A stretch of DNA of 64,000 nucleotides from SAR202 cluster bacterium bin22 (GCA_002238505.1 MPMM01000001.1:496001-560000); one strand, 5' to 3'. Positions 33,688-42,969 are shown, counted from the stretch's first letter. Notes: a model not told the origin generated them from the sequence alone. Numbers and translations: made by a program.

Positions 33688-34817
33688 TCAATACTCAGGG
33701 ACTCGAAGAGGGGCAGTACCAGCTGTTGCGGCCCATCCAGATCATCGCCAAAACCGGACATGCCAACACCCAGAAGCCGGAACGCCCTCCCTTCCGTCAT
33801 TTCTCTAGTCAACAACTTCCAGGCTGTCTCCATGATCGCTTCTTCTGAGTTGGTGTGAGAGGCCAGGGTGGTTTGTCGGGTCAGGGTCGTGAAATCTGCC
33901 AGCCTAAGTTTGACCGTTACGGTCTTACCCTTAACGTCTTTCCTGGACAGGTGGCTGGAAACGTTGCCGGACAACTTGCCAAGGACCCCACGCAGCTCTT
34001 CCGGGTTACTCAGGTCTTCAGCAAAGGTGGTTTCAGCGCTAATTGACTTGGGGTTGCGTTCCGTCTTCACCGGGTCATCGTCCTGGCCCAGGGCCTTGGC
34101 CTTGATTCCTTGAGCGCGCTTGCCGAACCTTCGAGCGTACCACTCGTCCGGTTGAGTAGCCAGGTCCCCAATAGTTTCGACACCATCACCGTGGAGTACT
34201 TCAGCCGTTTTGGGACCGATACCCCACAGCTTTCCTACCGGGAGGGGCGCCAGGAAGTCCCTTTCGTCGCCAGGAGCCACAACAACCAGTCCATCGGGCT
34301 TCTCCAGGTCTGAGGCGATTTTGGCCACGGACTTGCAGGTACCGACCCCGATGGAGACGTTCAGTCCAGTCTCCTCATTGACCCGGCGCTTAAGGTCAAT
34401 GGCAATGCCCAGGGGGAGCTTTCCAGTCCCGACTTGGTCGGTAATGTCGAGATATGCCTCGTCCAGGGACAAAGGCTCAACCAAATCCGTCAGGTGGTGA
34501 AAAATATCCATGACCATGCGGGACATTTCCCGATACCGGTCGAAGCGGGGCCGGACGACTATACCCCGTGGGCACTGGCGCACGGCGGTGGCCATGGGCA
34601 TAGCGGAGTGGACGCCAAAAACCCGCGCCTCGTAGGAAGCGGTGGCTACTACGCCGCGGCTCTGCGGGCTGCCGCCAACCATCACGGGCAACCCCCTCAA
34701 TTCTGGGTTATCCAGCTGCTCCACGGCGGCGTAAAAGGCGTCCAGGTCGGCGTGAATAATGTGGCGCATGTCGGGCATCAGCGGCACTCGGAATCGGGTC
34801 AGGCCTGATGGGTGCAT
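33684..34817 (-). CDS. dinB: DNA polymerase IV (Y-family)
   Basis: The 377-aa protein has the Y-family catalytic residues: Asp24 in HADLDAFYAAVE, with Tyr29 as the steric gate, and SLDEAYLD for the other two acidic ligands. A helix-hairpin-helix region (LWGIGPKTAEVLHG) and a little-finger domain follow. The C-terminus reads QQLVLPLF, which fits a beta-clamp binding motif. It does error-prone translesion synthesis. The start may be an internal codon, because no good ribosome-binding site precedes ATG 34817. No LexA-like box is obvious upstream. Confidence 0.93.
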   Translation of the reverse strand: MHPSGLTRFRVPLMPDMRHIIHADLDAFYAAVEQLDNPELRGLPVMVGGSPQSRGVVATASYEARVFGVHSAMPMATAVRQCPRGIVVRPRFDRYREMSRMVMDIFHHLTDLVEPLSLDEAYLDITDQVGTGKLPLGIAIDLKRRVNEETGLNVSIGVGTCKSVAKIASDLEKPDGLVVVAPGDERDFLAPLPVGKLWGIGPKTAEVLHGDGVETIGDLATQPDEWYARRFGKRAQGIKAKALGQDDDPVKTERNPKSISAETTFAEDLSNPEELRGVLGKLSGNVSSHLSRKDVKGKTVTVKLRLADFTTLTRQTTLASHTNSEEAIMETAWKLLTREMTEGRAFRLLGVGMSGFGDDLDGPQQLVLPLFESLSID

Positions 34818-34920
34818 TGGCAGGCATTTAAGCTAATTCTACCCCCTGCATTGCGTACATCCAAGACGACAATGTCAGTCTGCCTGCTCAGGAACTCCCC
34901 GGGTCCGGGCTTTGGCGTTG

Positions 34921-35064
34921 CCTGACCCGACGGGCGATTCCCGTTGCTCAATCCGGGTCAGGGCGTTAAACTAGTAGCGCATTTGGCGATAATTACCCGC
35001 AGATTTTATCAACGAACTCGTGGTAACCGGCCTGCGGCCTGCCTCTAAGGGCGGGTCTTTTTTT
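34921..35064 (+). promoter_or_regulatory. Structured leader with terminator-like hairpin before MFS gene
   Basis: CCTGACCCG (34921-34929) pairs with CGGGTCAGG (34954-34962), enclosing ACGGG/CCCGT (34930-34934/34940-34944). Further down, CCTGCC (35038-35043) pairs with GGGCGG (35049-35054), one G-T pair, and is followed by seven Ts (35058-35064). An alternative GGCC/GGCC pairing (35029-35032/35036-35039) would disrupt the latter. This is the layout of an attenuator; it matches no riboswitch class I know. The rest of 34818-35099 shows nothing else. Confidence 0.4.
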
Positions 35065-35099
35065 GGCAGCAACCATTACGCCACCAGGTACTTCCAGCT

Positions 35100-36404
35100 T
35101 TGCAGCAAGCAAGAGAACAAACTGAGCGCCCGAAGATTTTCTACGGCTGGTGGATGGTGGCCATCACTTCGTGGATGGCCTTCTTCGCCAGTGGTATTTT
35201 CTTCCGGGGCTTTACCGTATTTGTTCCGGCATTGCGGGACTCCCTTGAAATCAGCCAGGCGCGAACCAACCTGATCTTTTCCCTGGCCCGTGCGGAAGGT
35301 GGACTGGAAGGGCCCTTTGCCGGCTGGCTGATTGACAAATTTGGGAACCGCAATCTCCTGATACCAATGGTGCTGTTGGCTGCGGCGGGATATTTTGCCC
35401 TTTCCCAGTTTGTAAGCGGGTTCTGGAGCTTTGCCCTCGTCTATCTGCTAATGGTATCGCTGGGCAACAGCATCGCCTTTCAGCACGCTATGTTCGCCGG
35501 CATAAACCAATGGTTCCGGCGAAGGCGCTCCCTGGCCATATCCATCCTGGCCGCCGTTTCATCCCTGGGAGGGCTGTTCATAGTCCCTTCGATGAATGGC
35601 GTCATTGACAAATGGGGCTGGGAGATGGGGTCGCTCTTGTCCGGAGTGGCCTACCTGGTCTTTCTTTTTCCCCTCTGCTTCCTGTTCAGGAACAAGCCTG
35701 AGGACATGGGTCTGTTGCCCGATGGCGACACCAGCCCTCCCACTGCCGCTGGTAGGGGCGCCTCCGCCCGCCGCCGGGTACTGAGGGACTACACAGTCCG
35801 GGAGGCGCTGCACACCCAGGCGTACTGGCTGCTGATGCTGGGGGCGGGCCTGCGGATGATTGCCACTCTGGGAATCTTGGTCAGCATCATCCCGATTCTG
35901 GAGGACAAAGGCGTCAGCAGGCAGGTGGCGGCCAATCTGACCGGGGCCATGTTCGGCATCAACTTCTTGTCTCGCCTGGTCCTGGGGTACGTCGGAGACC
36001 AGTGGTCCAAGTCCCTGATCCTGGCTGGAACCCTGGCTGCGGAGGCGGTAGCAATTTCCCTGTTGTATTTTGGCCAATGGGATGCCGGGGCCGTCGGCAT
36101 CTTCCTCATAGTTGCCTTTGTGGTGCTGGAGGGATTAGGCGACGGCGCAGGCGTAATAGTCTGGGCGGCGCTTGGAGATTACTATGGGCGTGACCGCTTT
36201 GCTACGTTGCGGGGGTACATCACCTTTTCGCACAGCTGGGCATTGGTGGCGTCACCGGTTTACGTGGGCTGGGTTTTCGACCACTATGGGAGTTACGACT
36301 GGGCCATCATTCCAGCGGCCGCCTGTGCCGGTGTTGCCAGCGTCTGTTTCCTGCTGGTCCGAAGGCCGCCGCAACTCACTGTGGAAGAGGCGTCGCAAGG
36401 CTGA
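35100..36404 (+). CDS. MFS transporter, oxalate/formate antiporter-like
   Basis: The 434-aa protein has about 12 hydrophobic helices. It begins after a short cytoplasmic part with PKIFYGWWMVAITSWMAFF, a start typical of OFA and monocarboxylate-type MFS carriers, and has GWLIDKFGNR in the loop between helices 2 and 3. A central loop of about 35 residues separates the halves. It probably moves an organic anion; the substrate is open. The start is TTG 35100; the ribosome-binding site is weak. A possible attenuator lies directly upstream. Confidence 0.87.
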   Translation: MQQAREQTERPKIFYGWWMVAITSWMAFFASGIFFRGFTVFVPALRDSLEISQARTNLIFSLARAEGGLEGPFAGWLIDKFGNRNLLIPMVLLAAAGYFALSQFVSGFWSFALVYLLMVSLGNSIAFQHAMFAGINQWFRRRRSLAISILAAVSSLGGLFIVPSMNGVIDKWGWEMGSLLSGVAYLVFLFPLCFLFRNKPEDMGLLPDGDTSPPTAAGRGASARRRVLRDYTVREALHTQAYWLLMLGAGLRMIATLGILVSIIPILEDKGVSRQVAANLTGAMFGINFLSRLVLGYVGDQWSKSLILAGTLAAEAVAISLLYFGQWDAGAVGIFLIVAFVVLEGLGDGAGVIVWAALGDYYGRDRFATLRGYITFSHSWALVASPVYVGWVFDHYGSYDWAIIPAAACAGVASVCFLLVRRPPQLTVEEASQG

Positions 36405-36589
36405 GTAAAGGCTCCTTCAAGTTCCGCAGGCAGTGCATTCCATTGTTCTATTCTTCCGGTTAACCACAGTCCTTTTGCGTGAAACAGGCCATGTGCTGAC
36501 TGCGCATGACGCCGACCGGGAAAGGGTGTCCCCAAGCAAATCTCCTACGCGCATAGCTTTACCTGGCTACGTAGCCTTAGTTACGCCGA

Positions 36590-36598
36590 TGGTATATT
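36590..36598 (+). promoter_or_regulatory. Extended -10 promoter before class III aminotransferase
   Basis: TGG directly precedes TATATT (36593-36598), an extended -10; no clear -35 is seen. GGAGG (36628-36632) lies 4 nt before the ATG at 36637. Confidence 0.4.
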
Positions 36599-36636
36599 AT
36601 AGGTTCAAACTGGCGCCCTGAATTCTTGGAGGCTCT

Positions 36637-37971
36637 ATGGCTACTATTCTTGAAGAGTATATCGAGAAGCATCCTGGTTCTGCGCAAAGGTACGCCGAAG
36701 CAACCCAGATTTTTCCTGGCGGCGTAACCCATGATAATCGTTACGCCCAGCCCTTCCCCCTTTACATAACTCACGGCACCGGCCCTTATAAGTGGGACGT
36801 GGATGGCCATGAGTATATTGACTACGTATCGGGCCACGGCGCCCTGATTCTGGGGCATTCCCATCCAGCAATTGCCGCCGCCGTATCCGAGCAGATCAAC
36901 CGGGGCACCCATCTTGGAGCCTGTACGGACGAAGAATTGCGATGGGCCAAGGCAATCATGGCCTTGATGCCTGCGGTGGAAAAAATACGCTTTCACAGTT
37001 CAGGAACCGAAGCTACCCTGATGGCCATGAGGCTGGCTCGCGCTTATACCGGCAAGAGCAAGATCATCAAGCTTCAGGACCACTTCCATGGCTGGCACGA
37101 CTACGCCATGGCCGGCTCAGACCGTCCCGCCCCCGGGATACCCCAGGAGAGCTGGGGCAGCATGGTAATTGTGCCTTCGGGCGACCTCCGGGCGGTGGAG
37201 GATGCCCTGAACCGGGACGACGACATCGCCGGTCTGATTCTCGAACCTACCGGCGCCCACTACGGCCAGTTACCCTTTGATACCCCCAATTACCTGAGAG
37301 GACTTCGAGACTTGACCAACCAGCACGGGGTGGTCCTGATCTTCGACGAGGTAGTAACGGGATTTCGCGCTTCCCCTGGCGGCGCCCAGGTGCTCTATGA
37401 CGTGTCCCCCGACCTGACAACCATGGCCAAGATTGTGGCCGGGGCCCTGCCCGGTGGCGCCGTGGGGGGGAAGGCCGACATTGTGGACATGATTGCCCAT
37501 CGGGGTGACCCCGAATGGGACAACCAGAGGCGCGTGTATCACCCGGGAACCTTCAACGGCAACCCGCTGTCGGCCGTTGCCGGCGCCGTTTGCCTGGAAG
37601 CCATCGCCAGCCAGCCCATCAACCAACAGGCTGATGCCATGGCGCATCGTCTCAAGCTGGGCCTCAATGAAGTGCTGAGCAAGATGGAGGTGGCGGGCCA
37701 TGCCCACGGCGTTGCCTCGATGATTCACCTGGTGTTGGCCGACTGTAACTGCGACCGGGGTATCTGCACTATGCCTCACCGGGAGATTAAGGAGGCCATT
37801 GGCTCTCCTTCGGTTACTGCCCTCAAGCGGAGCATGCAGAACAACGGCATTGACATAATGGGGCGGGACTCGTTCCTGGTGTCATCCACCCACACGGAAG
37901 CTGAGATCGACAAGACCCTGGCTGCAGTGGAGAAATCCCTGGCCGAAGTTCGCTCCGAGGGGTTGCTGTAG
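36637..37971 (+). CDS. Class III aminotransferase, glutamate-1-semialdehyde aminomutase-like
   Basis: The 444-aa PLP enzyme resembles HemL: SSGTEATLMAMRLAR near 121, EP at 203-204, DEVVTGFR with Asp237-Glu238, and Lys265 in the MAKIVAGALPGGA loop as the PLP-binding lysine. A cysteine-rich insertion (DCNCDRGICTM) near residue 370 is unlike heme-pathway HemL. No other heme gene is close, so a catabolic aminotransferase is more likely than HemL itself. It is followed by a dienelactone hydrolase-like gene 79 bp away. Confidence 0.85.
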   Translation: MATILEEYIEKHPGSAQRYAEATQIFPGGVTHDNRYAQPFPLYITHGTGPYKWDVDGHEYIDYVSGHGALILGHSHPAIAAAVSEQINRGTHLGACTDEELRWAKAIMALMPAVEKIRFHSSGTEATLMAMRLARAYTGKSKIIKLQDHFHGWHDYAMAGSDRPAPGIPQESWGSMVIVPSGDLRAVEDALNRDDDIAGLILEPTGAHYGQLPFDTPNYLRGLRDLTNQHGVVLIFDEVVTGFRASPGGAQVLYDVSPDLTTMAKIVAGALPGGAVGGKADIVDMIAHRGDPEWDNQRRVYHPGTFNGNPLSAVAGAVCLEAIASQPINQQADAMAHRLKLGLNEVLSKMEVAGHAHGVASMIHLVLADCNCDRGICTMPHREIKEAIGSPSVTALKRSMQNNGIDIMGRDSFLVSSTHTEAEIDKTLAAVEKSLAEVRSEGLL

Positions 37972-38050
37972 AGAGAATCGGGATTGTCGGGTCCGGACTT
38001 GCCAGGATGCTGGTTCCGGATGCACTTTTGGATATTGAGGAGGAATTGCG

Positions 38051-38767
38051 ATGCCATCCTTCTGGGAAAACATCCAGGTCAATGGGCAGGATATGGACAT
38101 GTACGCCAGCGTACCGTCAGGCTCCGGTCCGTTTAGCGCCATTGTGGTGAGCCAGCATGGCGGAGGCGTGGACAAGTTCATACAAACCATCTGCGACCGA
38201 TTCGCGGAGGCCGGGTATGCAGCGGTGGCGCCCAACCTGTACCACCGGGTTCCGGACGATGTCTTGAATGGTGACCCCCGTCCCCGCCCGTGGGACGTAC
38301 TCAGCGACCCGGACATTGTCGCTGACGTCAATGCCACCGTCGATTTTCTGAGGAACCATCCGGCCATAGATGGCGAACGGCTGGGCATTACCGGATTCTG
38401 CATGGGCGGGCGGGTCGCCTGGCTGGGCGCGGCAACCAATCCGCACTTCAAGGCGCTGGCCCCATATTACGGCGGCAACCTGTTGGTTACCTGGGGCGCG
38501 GGCGAGACACCTCCCTACGAATTGGCCGAAAACATTAACTGCCCAATCCTGTTCCATTTCGGAGAGGTGGACGAGAACCCATCCCAGGACGACATGAGGA
38601 AGTTCGATACGGAACTGACCCGGCTGGGCAAGACTCACCAGTTTTACACCTACCCCGGCGCCGACCATGCGTTCATGGATTTCACTACCGGCCGGCATAA
38701 CAAGGAAGCTTCAGATGCCTCGTGGCCTCGCACCCTGGAATTCTTCGCCGCCCATCTGGGTGGGTAG
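38051..38767 (+). CDS. Dienelactone hydrolase-family protein
   Basis: The 238-aa protein has the DLH alpha/beta hydrolase fold with a cysteine nucleophile: Cys117 in GFCMGGR, Asp174 and His206 in GADHAF. DLH opens dienelactones in chloroaromatic degradation; many paralogues hydrolyse other esters or lactones. GGAGG lies 7 nt before the ATG. It follows the aminotransferase on the same strand and precedes two genes of uncertain role, so it may form part of a small catabolic group. Confidence 0.88.
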   Translation: MPSFWENIQVNGQDMDMYASVPSGSGPFSAIVVSQHGGGVDKFIQTICDRFAEAGYAAVAPNLYHRVPDDVLNGDPRPRPWDVLSDPDIVADVNATVDFLRNHPAIDGERLGITGFCMGGRVAWLGAATNPHFKALAPYYGGNLLVTWGAGETPPYELAENINCPILFHFGEVDENPSQDDMRKFDTELTRLGKTHQFYTYPGADHAFMDFTTGRHNKEASDASWPRTLEFFAAHLGG

Positions 38768-38851
38768 TCTGCTGGGCTGAAAAAATACAGCTGCCAAAAC
38801 GTGGCAAGACGGATATGCCATCCGCACTATTAGTAACTGGAGGAATCAACT

Positions 38852-39373
38852 ATGGCCAGAGTTTCCATCGATCTTGACGACAAGGGTGATCTGCAACTGA
38901 TAGGCGCTTCCGGCTGGAAGCGCAGCATGGGAATGGTACCCGGTGAACCCAACCAGGGTCTAGTAGCCGAGATGCGGGGCGCTGCCGCCCGCATGCCTGA
39001 TTACGACGACTCAGGCTGGGAGCAGCCGGAAACTATCCAGGAGCGGCTTTCGGTGGGCTTTACCTTTGCCTGGTACCGCCTGGCGTTCACCATGCCCGAG
39101 ACCATTAAGGGCCAGACTGTTGGGGGCAACCGAGTGTTCTTCGAGTGCAACGTTGACAACTATGGCGAAGTTTACATCGACGGCGCAATTGACCGGAATA
39201 TCGGCGTAATTACGGGCAATAACACTCCGAAGAGAGTTTCACTTGCTGATGCCGCCGAGCCTGGAAAGCAGCATGTGATTGCCGTTCTGGTGGCCAACGC
39301 TCCTTTGGGCGACCCCGTAGGAGCAATTTTCTTCCGCCACGCCACCCTCGCATTTGAAGAGGCCCCGCGCTAA
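38852..39373 (+). CDS. Beta-sandwich (galactose-binding-like) protein of unknown function
   Basis: I do not recognise a named family. The 173-aa protein has features of the jelly-roll sugar-binding domain seen at the start of family 2 glycosidases: [39 protein letters not shown] and a late HVIAVLVAN. It lacks a catalytic domain and a signal peptide. GGAGG lies 9 nt before the ATG. It sits 52 bp upstream of the candidate selenoprotein gene and probably shares its transcript, so a functional link is possible. Confidence 0.65.
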   Translation: MARVSIDLDDKGDLQLIGASGWKRSMGMVPGEPNQGLVAEMRGAAARMPDYDDSGWEQPETIQERLSVGFTFAWYRLAFTMPETIKGQTVGGNRVFFECNVDNYGEVYIDGAIDRNIGVITGNNTPKRVSLADAAEPGKQHVIAVLVANAPLGDPVGAIFFRHATLAFEEAPR

Positions 39374-39425
39374 ACAAGAGCGGAGTCGCAGGCGTTCCAG
39401 TTTCGGCCACATTGGAGAAACAGCA

Positions 39426-40913
39426 ATGACGACCAAGTCTTACGCCGGCAAGGTCAATGCGCCGGAATTCCCTCCCGGGTTGGAATGGGTCAACTCTGAC
39501 CGTCCCCTGACGATGGAAGAGTTGCGGGGAAAGATTGTCCTGCTGGACTTCTGGACTTACTGTTGAATCAATTGCATGCATATTTTTCCGCAGTTGCGGA
39601 AACTGGAACGCAAATACGCCAGCGAACTTATGGTGGTCGGGGTCCACTCTGCCAAATTCCCCAACGAGAAAGAAAAGGAGAACCTCTACAAAGCTGTCAA
39701 ACGGTGTGAACTGGAACATCCCGTTGTGAACGACGCCGAGTTCCAGATCTGGCAGCAATACGCCTGCCGCGCCTGGCCGACCATGATGTTCGTTGACCCT
39801 GAAGGCAAAGTCATAGGCAAGCACGAGGGGGAGATCACCTTCGAAGACCTGGACCACCTTTTGGGCGAGATGGTGGCCGAATTCGATGCTTCCGGACTGC
39901 TGAATCGGGAGCAGGTTGCCGTAACAGTCGAGGCGGAACCGGCGACGCCGCTCTCCTTTCCAGGCAAAGTTCTGGCAGACGAAGCCAGCGGGCGTCTCTT
40001 TATTGCCGACACCAACCACAACCGGATTGTGGTGGCTTCCCTGGATGGCCAGGTTTCCCAGGTATTTGGCTCAGGGCTAGAGGGGCTTGACGATGGCGAC
40101 CGACAGTCGGCCAGTTTCAACCATCCCCAGGGAATGGCATTAAATGGGGACTACCTTTACGTTGCTGACACTGAGAACCATGCCCTGCGGAAGATTGACC
40201 TGGTCGCGGAAACAGTGGAAACCGTCGCCGGCAACGGGCGGCAGGGAAATCGCAGGTCGGGCGAAAGCCCGGGTTCGGATTCCGAGTTGAACTCGCCCTG
40301 GGACCTTGTTTTCCACGAAGACAAGCTCTACATAGCCATGGCTGGCTGTCACCAGATTTGGGTCATGGATCTTGAGTCAGGTATGGTTGGCCCCTATGCC
40401 GGAACGGGAGTAGAGTCCATCAAGGATGGCGCTCTGTCCGAAGCCACCCTGGCCCAGCCCAGCGGCATTACCACTGATGGTGAGCGCCTGTACTTCGCTG
40501 ACAGTGAAACCAGTTCCATTCGCTCAGCTGAACTTCAGCCCAACGGGAAGGTGCGGACTATTGTGGGGCTGGGGCTCTTTGAGTTTGGAGACCGGGACGG
40601 GGAAGGGCATCTGGTGAGGCTCCAGCACCCGCTGGGAATCACCATAAAGGACGGGACTCTCTACATCACCGACAGTTACAATCACAAGATAAAGGAGATT
40701 GTCCCGGTACCCCGCCGTTCAACCACGCTGGCTGGCGCCGGTTCGGCCGGTCACATGGATGGTTTCGCGGGAGAGGCTGCTTTTTCCGAACCGGCAGGTT
40801 TGAGCATAGCCGGCGGAAGGATGTACATCGCGGACACCAATAACCATGCAATACGGGTGGCGGACATGGAAACGTGGGAGGTCAAGACCCTGGAATTGGC
40901 GTGGCCGGACTAG
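39426..40913 (+). CDS. Thioredoxin-like/NHL-repeat protein with in-frame TGA, candidate selenoprotein
   Basis: Read through TGA at 39564-39566 as selenocysteine, this is a 495-aa NHLRC2-type protein. Residues about 30-150 form a thioredoxin-like domain whose active site reads WTYC-U47-INC50-MH; homologues such as human NHLRC2 have TYCCINC there, so Sec replaces the first Cys of CxxC. Residues about 165-490 form an NHL beta-propeller ([43 protein letters not shown]). GGAGA precedes the ATG. Similarity continues unbroken in frame on both sides of the TGA, and other genes here use TGA as stop. A nonsense mutation is the alternative. Without readthrough only 46 residues are made. Confidence 0.85.
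39585..39602 (+). promoter_or_regulatory. Candidate bacterial SECIS hairpin
   Basis: TTTCCGC (39585-39591) pairs with GCGGAAA (39596-39602) around loop AGTT. It lies within the coding frame, 18 nt after the TGA, with the loop 25 nt from it and a G at loop position 2. This agrees with the bacterial SECIS features as I recall them: loop 16-37 nt from UGA, short loop, G in its first two positions. It would bind SelB. Confidence 0.6.
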
Positions 40914-40947
40914 AATCCCCGAGCATACAGTCCACTTAAACAATCGG

Positions 40948-40966
40948 GGCGGGTATCACACCCGCC
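40948..40966. terminator. Hairpin between convergent genes
   Basis: GGCGGGT (40948-40954) pairs with ACCCGCC (40960-40966) across 5 nt, after the NHL gene and facing prmC. There is no T-run. Confidence 0.4.
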
Positions 40967-41002
40967 TCGAAGCATTTCTGGCTAAGTAGTTAAAAGACTC
41001 GC

Positions 41003-41869
41003 TCAGCAATACTCCATTCCCCGATTAATCACAAATATGCGGTCTCGTTGCGCCAAGTCCTTCTCCACGGAAAGCTCAGCGCCGGGGAAGATTTCCATTG
41101 CCAGCCCCTCGACCGCAGGTACCTGCTCCGGGTCCAGTTCCAGCAGAACTATCCCATGATCCTTAAGCTTGCCAGGCGCTTGCTCCAGCAGCCGGCGTAT
41201 TGGGTCAAGGCCGTCGGGTCCGCCGTCCAGGGCCAGTTGTGGTTCCCATCGGACTTCGGGCTGCAGGTTGGGCAGTCGATCAGTGGGAATGTAGGGCAGG
41301 TTGGCCAGAATCAGGTCCACCGGCTCCGGGACGGGTTCCAGCAGGTCTCCTTTGCCCAGCGATACCCGGTCTGCTACGTTATGGGCTCGAATATTGTAGG
41401 CAGCCACGTCCAAAACGTCATCAGCGCAATCCACAGCAAAGATGCGGGCTGCGGGAAGGTGCAGGGCCAAATTTATGGCTATGGCCCCGGTGCCGGTCCC
41501 CACGTCGGCGACTACAAGCTGGGGTGTTTCCATTCCCATCAAGGCCATGAAGAGGGCATGCTCTACCATGCATTCCGTTTCCGGCCTGGGAATCAGTACG
41601 TTGGGGTTCACCAGCAAGTTGACGCCGTAGAACTCCTTGTACTGGAGAATATAGGCCAGCGGTTCCCGCTTCAGGCGGCGTTCCATTATCTCGGCCAGAA
41701 CCTGTTCCTGTTGGGGAGAGACCTCAGTTTCCTGCTGGGAGAAGAGGTCGTGACGCTGCATGCGCATCACGTTCATGAGCATCACCTCGGCTTCGAGGCG
41801 CGCATCAGGAATATGGCTGGCTTCCAGTGTGCGGTGAGTTTGCTGGACGGCTTCGCGAAGCAGAGGCAT
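41003..41869 (-). CDS. prmC: Release factor glutamine N5-methyltransferase
   Basis: The 288-aa protein is PrmC/HemK: an N-terminal helical domain that contacts release factors, then a Rossmann methyltransferase with DVGTGTGAIAINLA (SAM binding) and NLPYIP, the variant of the NPPY motif that binds the target glutamine. It methylates the GGQ glutamine of RF1 and RF2. It lies 17 bp after prfA, the standard prfA-prmC arrangement. Confidence 0.94.
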   Translation of the reverse strand: MPLLREAVQQTHRTLEASHIPDARLEAEVMLMNVMRMQRHDLFSQQETEVSPQQEQVLAEIMERRLKREPLAYILQYKEFYGVNLLVNPNVLIPRPETECMVEHALFMALMGMETPQLVVADVGTGTGAIAINLALHLPAARIFAVDCADDVLDVAAYNIRAHNVADRVSLGKGDLLEPVPEPVDLILANLPYIPTDRLPNLQPEVRWEPQLALDGGPDGLDPIRRLLEQAPGKLKDHGIVLLELDPEQVPAVEGLAMEIFPGAELSVEKDLAQRDRIFVINRGMEYC

Positions 41870-41886
41870 CTAAAAAACTGGCGGCC

Positions 41887-42969
41887 TTAGGCCGTAACCT
41901 CTTCAAGAAGCATACTCTGTTCCCATGCGACCAAGCCACTGATAATTTCGCCCAGGCCTTGTCCGTCCATAATGTTGGGGATGCCGTGGAAGCTGGTGGA
42001 TATCCGGTGGTCGGTAATCCGGTCCTGCGGATAGTTGTAAGTCCGAATTTTTTCCGATCTCTCCGCCGTTCCTACCTGTGAGCGGCGGTTTTCGGATATT
42101 TCTGCGTCGTGGCGTTCCTGCTCGGCTGCAAACAGTCGAGCCCGCAACATGGCCATGGCCTTCTGTTTGTTCTTGTGTTGTGAACGCTCGTCCTGGCAGA
42201 CCACTACCAGCCCGGTGGGTTCGTGTACAATACGAACTGCTGTGGCAACCTTGTTGACGTTCTGGCCGCCATGTCCGCCGGCGTGGAAAATGTCTATGCG
42301 AAGCTCGTCCTGGTTAACTTTGACCTCTACCTCATCGGCCTGGGGAAGGACAGCTACGGTAGCGGTCGAAGTGTGTATGCGCCCCTGGGCTTCGGTTTCG
42401 GGTACGCGCTGGACTCTATGCACACCCCGCTCATACTTCATTCGACTGAAAGCGCCCTTGCCCTGAATTTCCAGGACAACCTTGTTAAAGCCGCCCAAAT
42501 CAGAAGGACTGGAGTCCATGACTTCGACCTTCCAGTGCTGCAACTGGGCGTATCGGGTGTAGAGTCTTGCCAGGTCGCCGGCGAAGAGGCCAGCCTCCTG
42601 GCCGCCGGTGCCGGCGCGAATCTCTATAATTACGTCTCTTTCGTCGTTGGGGTCACGCGGCAGCAGGGCTACCTTAAGTTCCTGCGCCAGCGCTTCCAGG
42701 CTCTCTTCAACGGATTCCAGTTCCTCGCGGGCCATTTGGACAATCTCGGGGTCGCCGCCCTCGGACACCAATGCCTTGAGGTCGGCCTCTTCAACCAGCA
42801 GCCCCTGATGCCGGCGGGCGATCTCAACCAGATCCTCGAGGCCAGACCTTTCCTTGGCCAGCTTCTGAATCTGCTCGAAATTGGCAGCCACTTCCGGGTT
42901 GCCCATTTGGGTTTCTATTTCCTGATTTCTCTTGACGATGGCGTCAAGCTTTTCAAATATGGAACTCAT
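41887..42969 (-). CDS. prfA: Peptide chain release factor 1
   Basis: The 360-aa protein has the RF1 tripeptide PET (190-192) that reads UAA and UAG, and the catalytic GGQ at 234-236 in HAGGHGGQNVNKV. It ends translation and is modified by PrmC from the next gene. RF1 does not read UGA, so it does not compete with the UGA recoding proposed at 39564; prfB is not in the window. Confidence 0.97.
   Translation of the reverse strand: MSSIFEKLDAIVKRNQEIETQMGNPEVAANFEQIQKLAKERSGLEDLVEIARRHQGLLVEEADLKALVSEGGDPEIVQMAREELESVEESLEALAQELKVALLPRDPNDERDVIIEIRAGTGGQEAGLFAGDLARLYTRYAQLQHWKVEVMDSSPSDLGGFNKVVLEIQGKGAFSRMKYERGVHRVQRVPETEAQGRIHTSTATVAVLPQADEVEVKVNQDELRIDIFHAGGHGGQNVNKVATAVRIVHEPTGLVVVCQDERSQHKNKQKAMAMLRARLFAAEQERHDAEISENRRSQVGTAERSEKIRTYNYPQDRITDHRISTSFHGIPNIMDGQGLGEIISGLVAWEQSMLLEEVTA

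Noticed and set aside
36637-37971. True glutamate-1-semialdehyde aminomutase of heme synthesis (hemL)
   Set aside because: There is a cysteine-rich insertion, no heme genes nearby and a catabolic neighbourhood. It remains possible but not supported.
39564-39566. TGA in the thioredoxin-NHL gene as a nonsense mutation, or TGA read as Trp throughout the genome
   Set aside because: The rest of the gene is intact and the codon falls exactly on a redox cysteine. Other genes (for example those ending at 12366 and 36404) use TGA as stop, and Trp does not fit the aligned position. A sequencing error cannot be excluded without reads.
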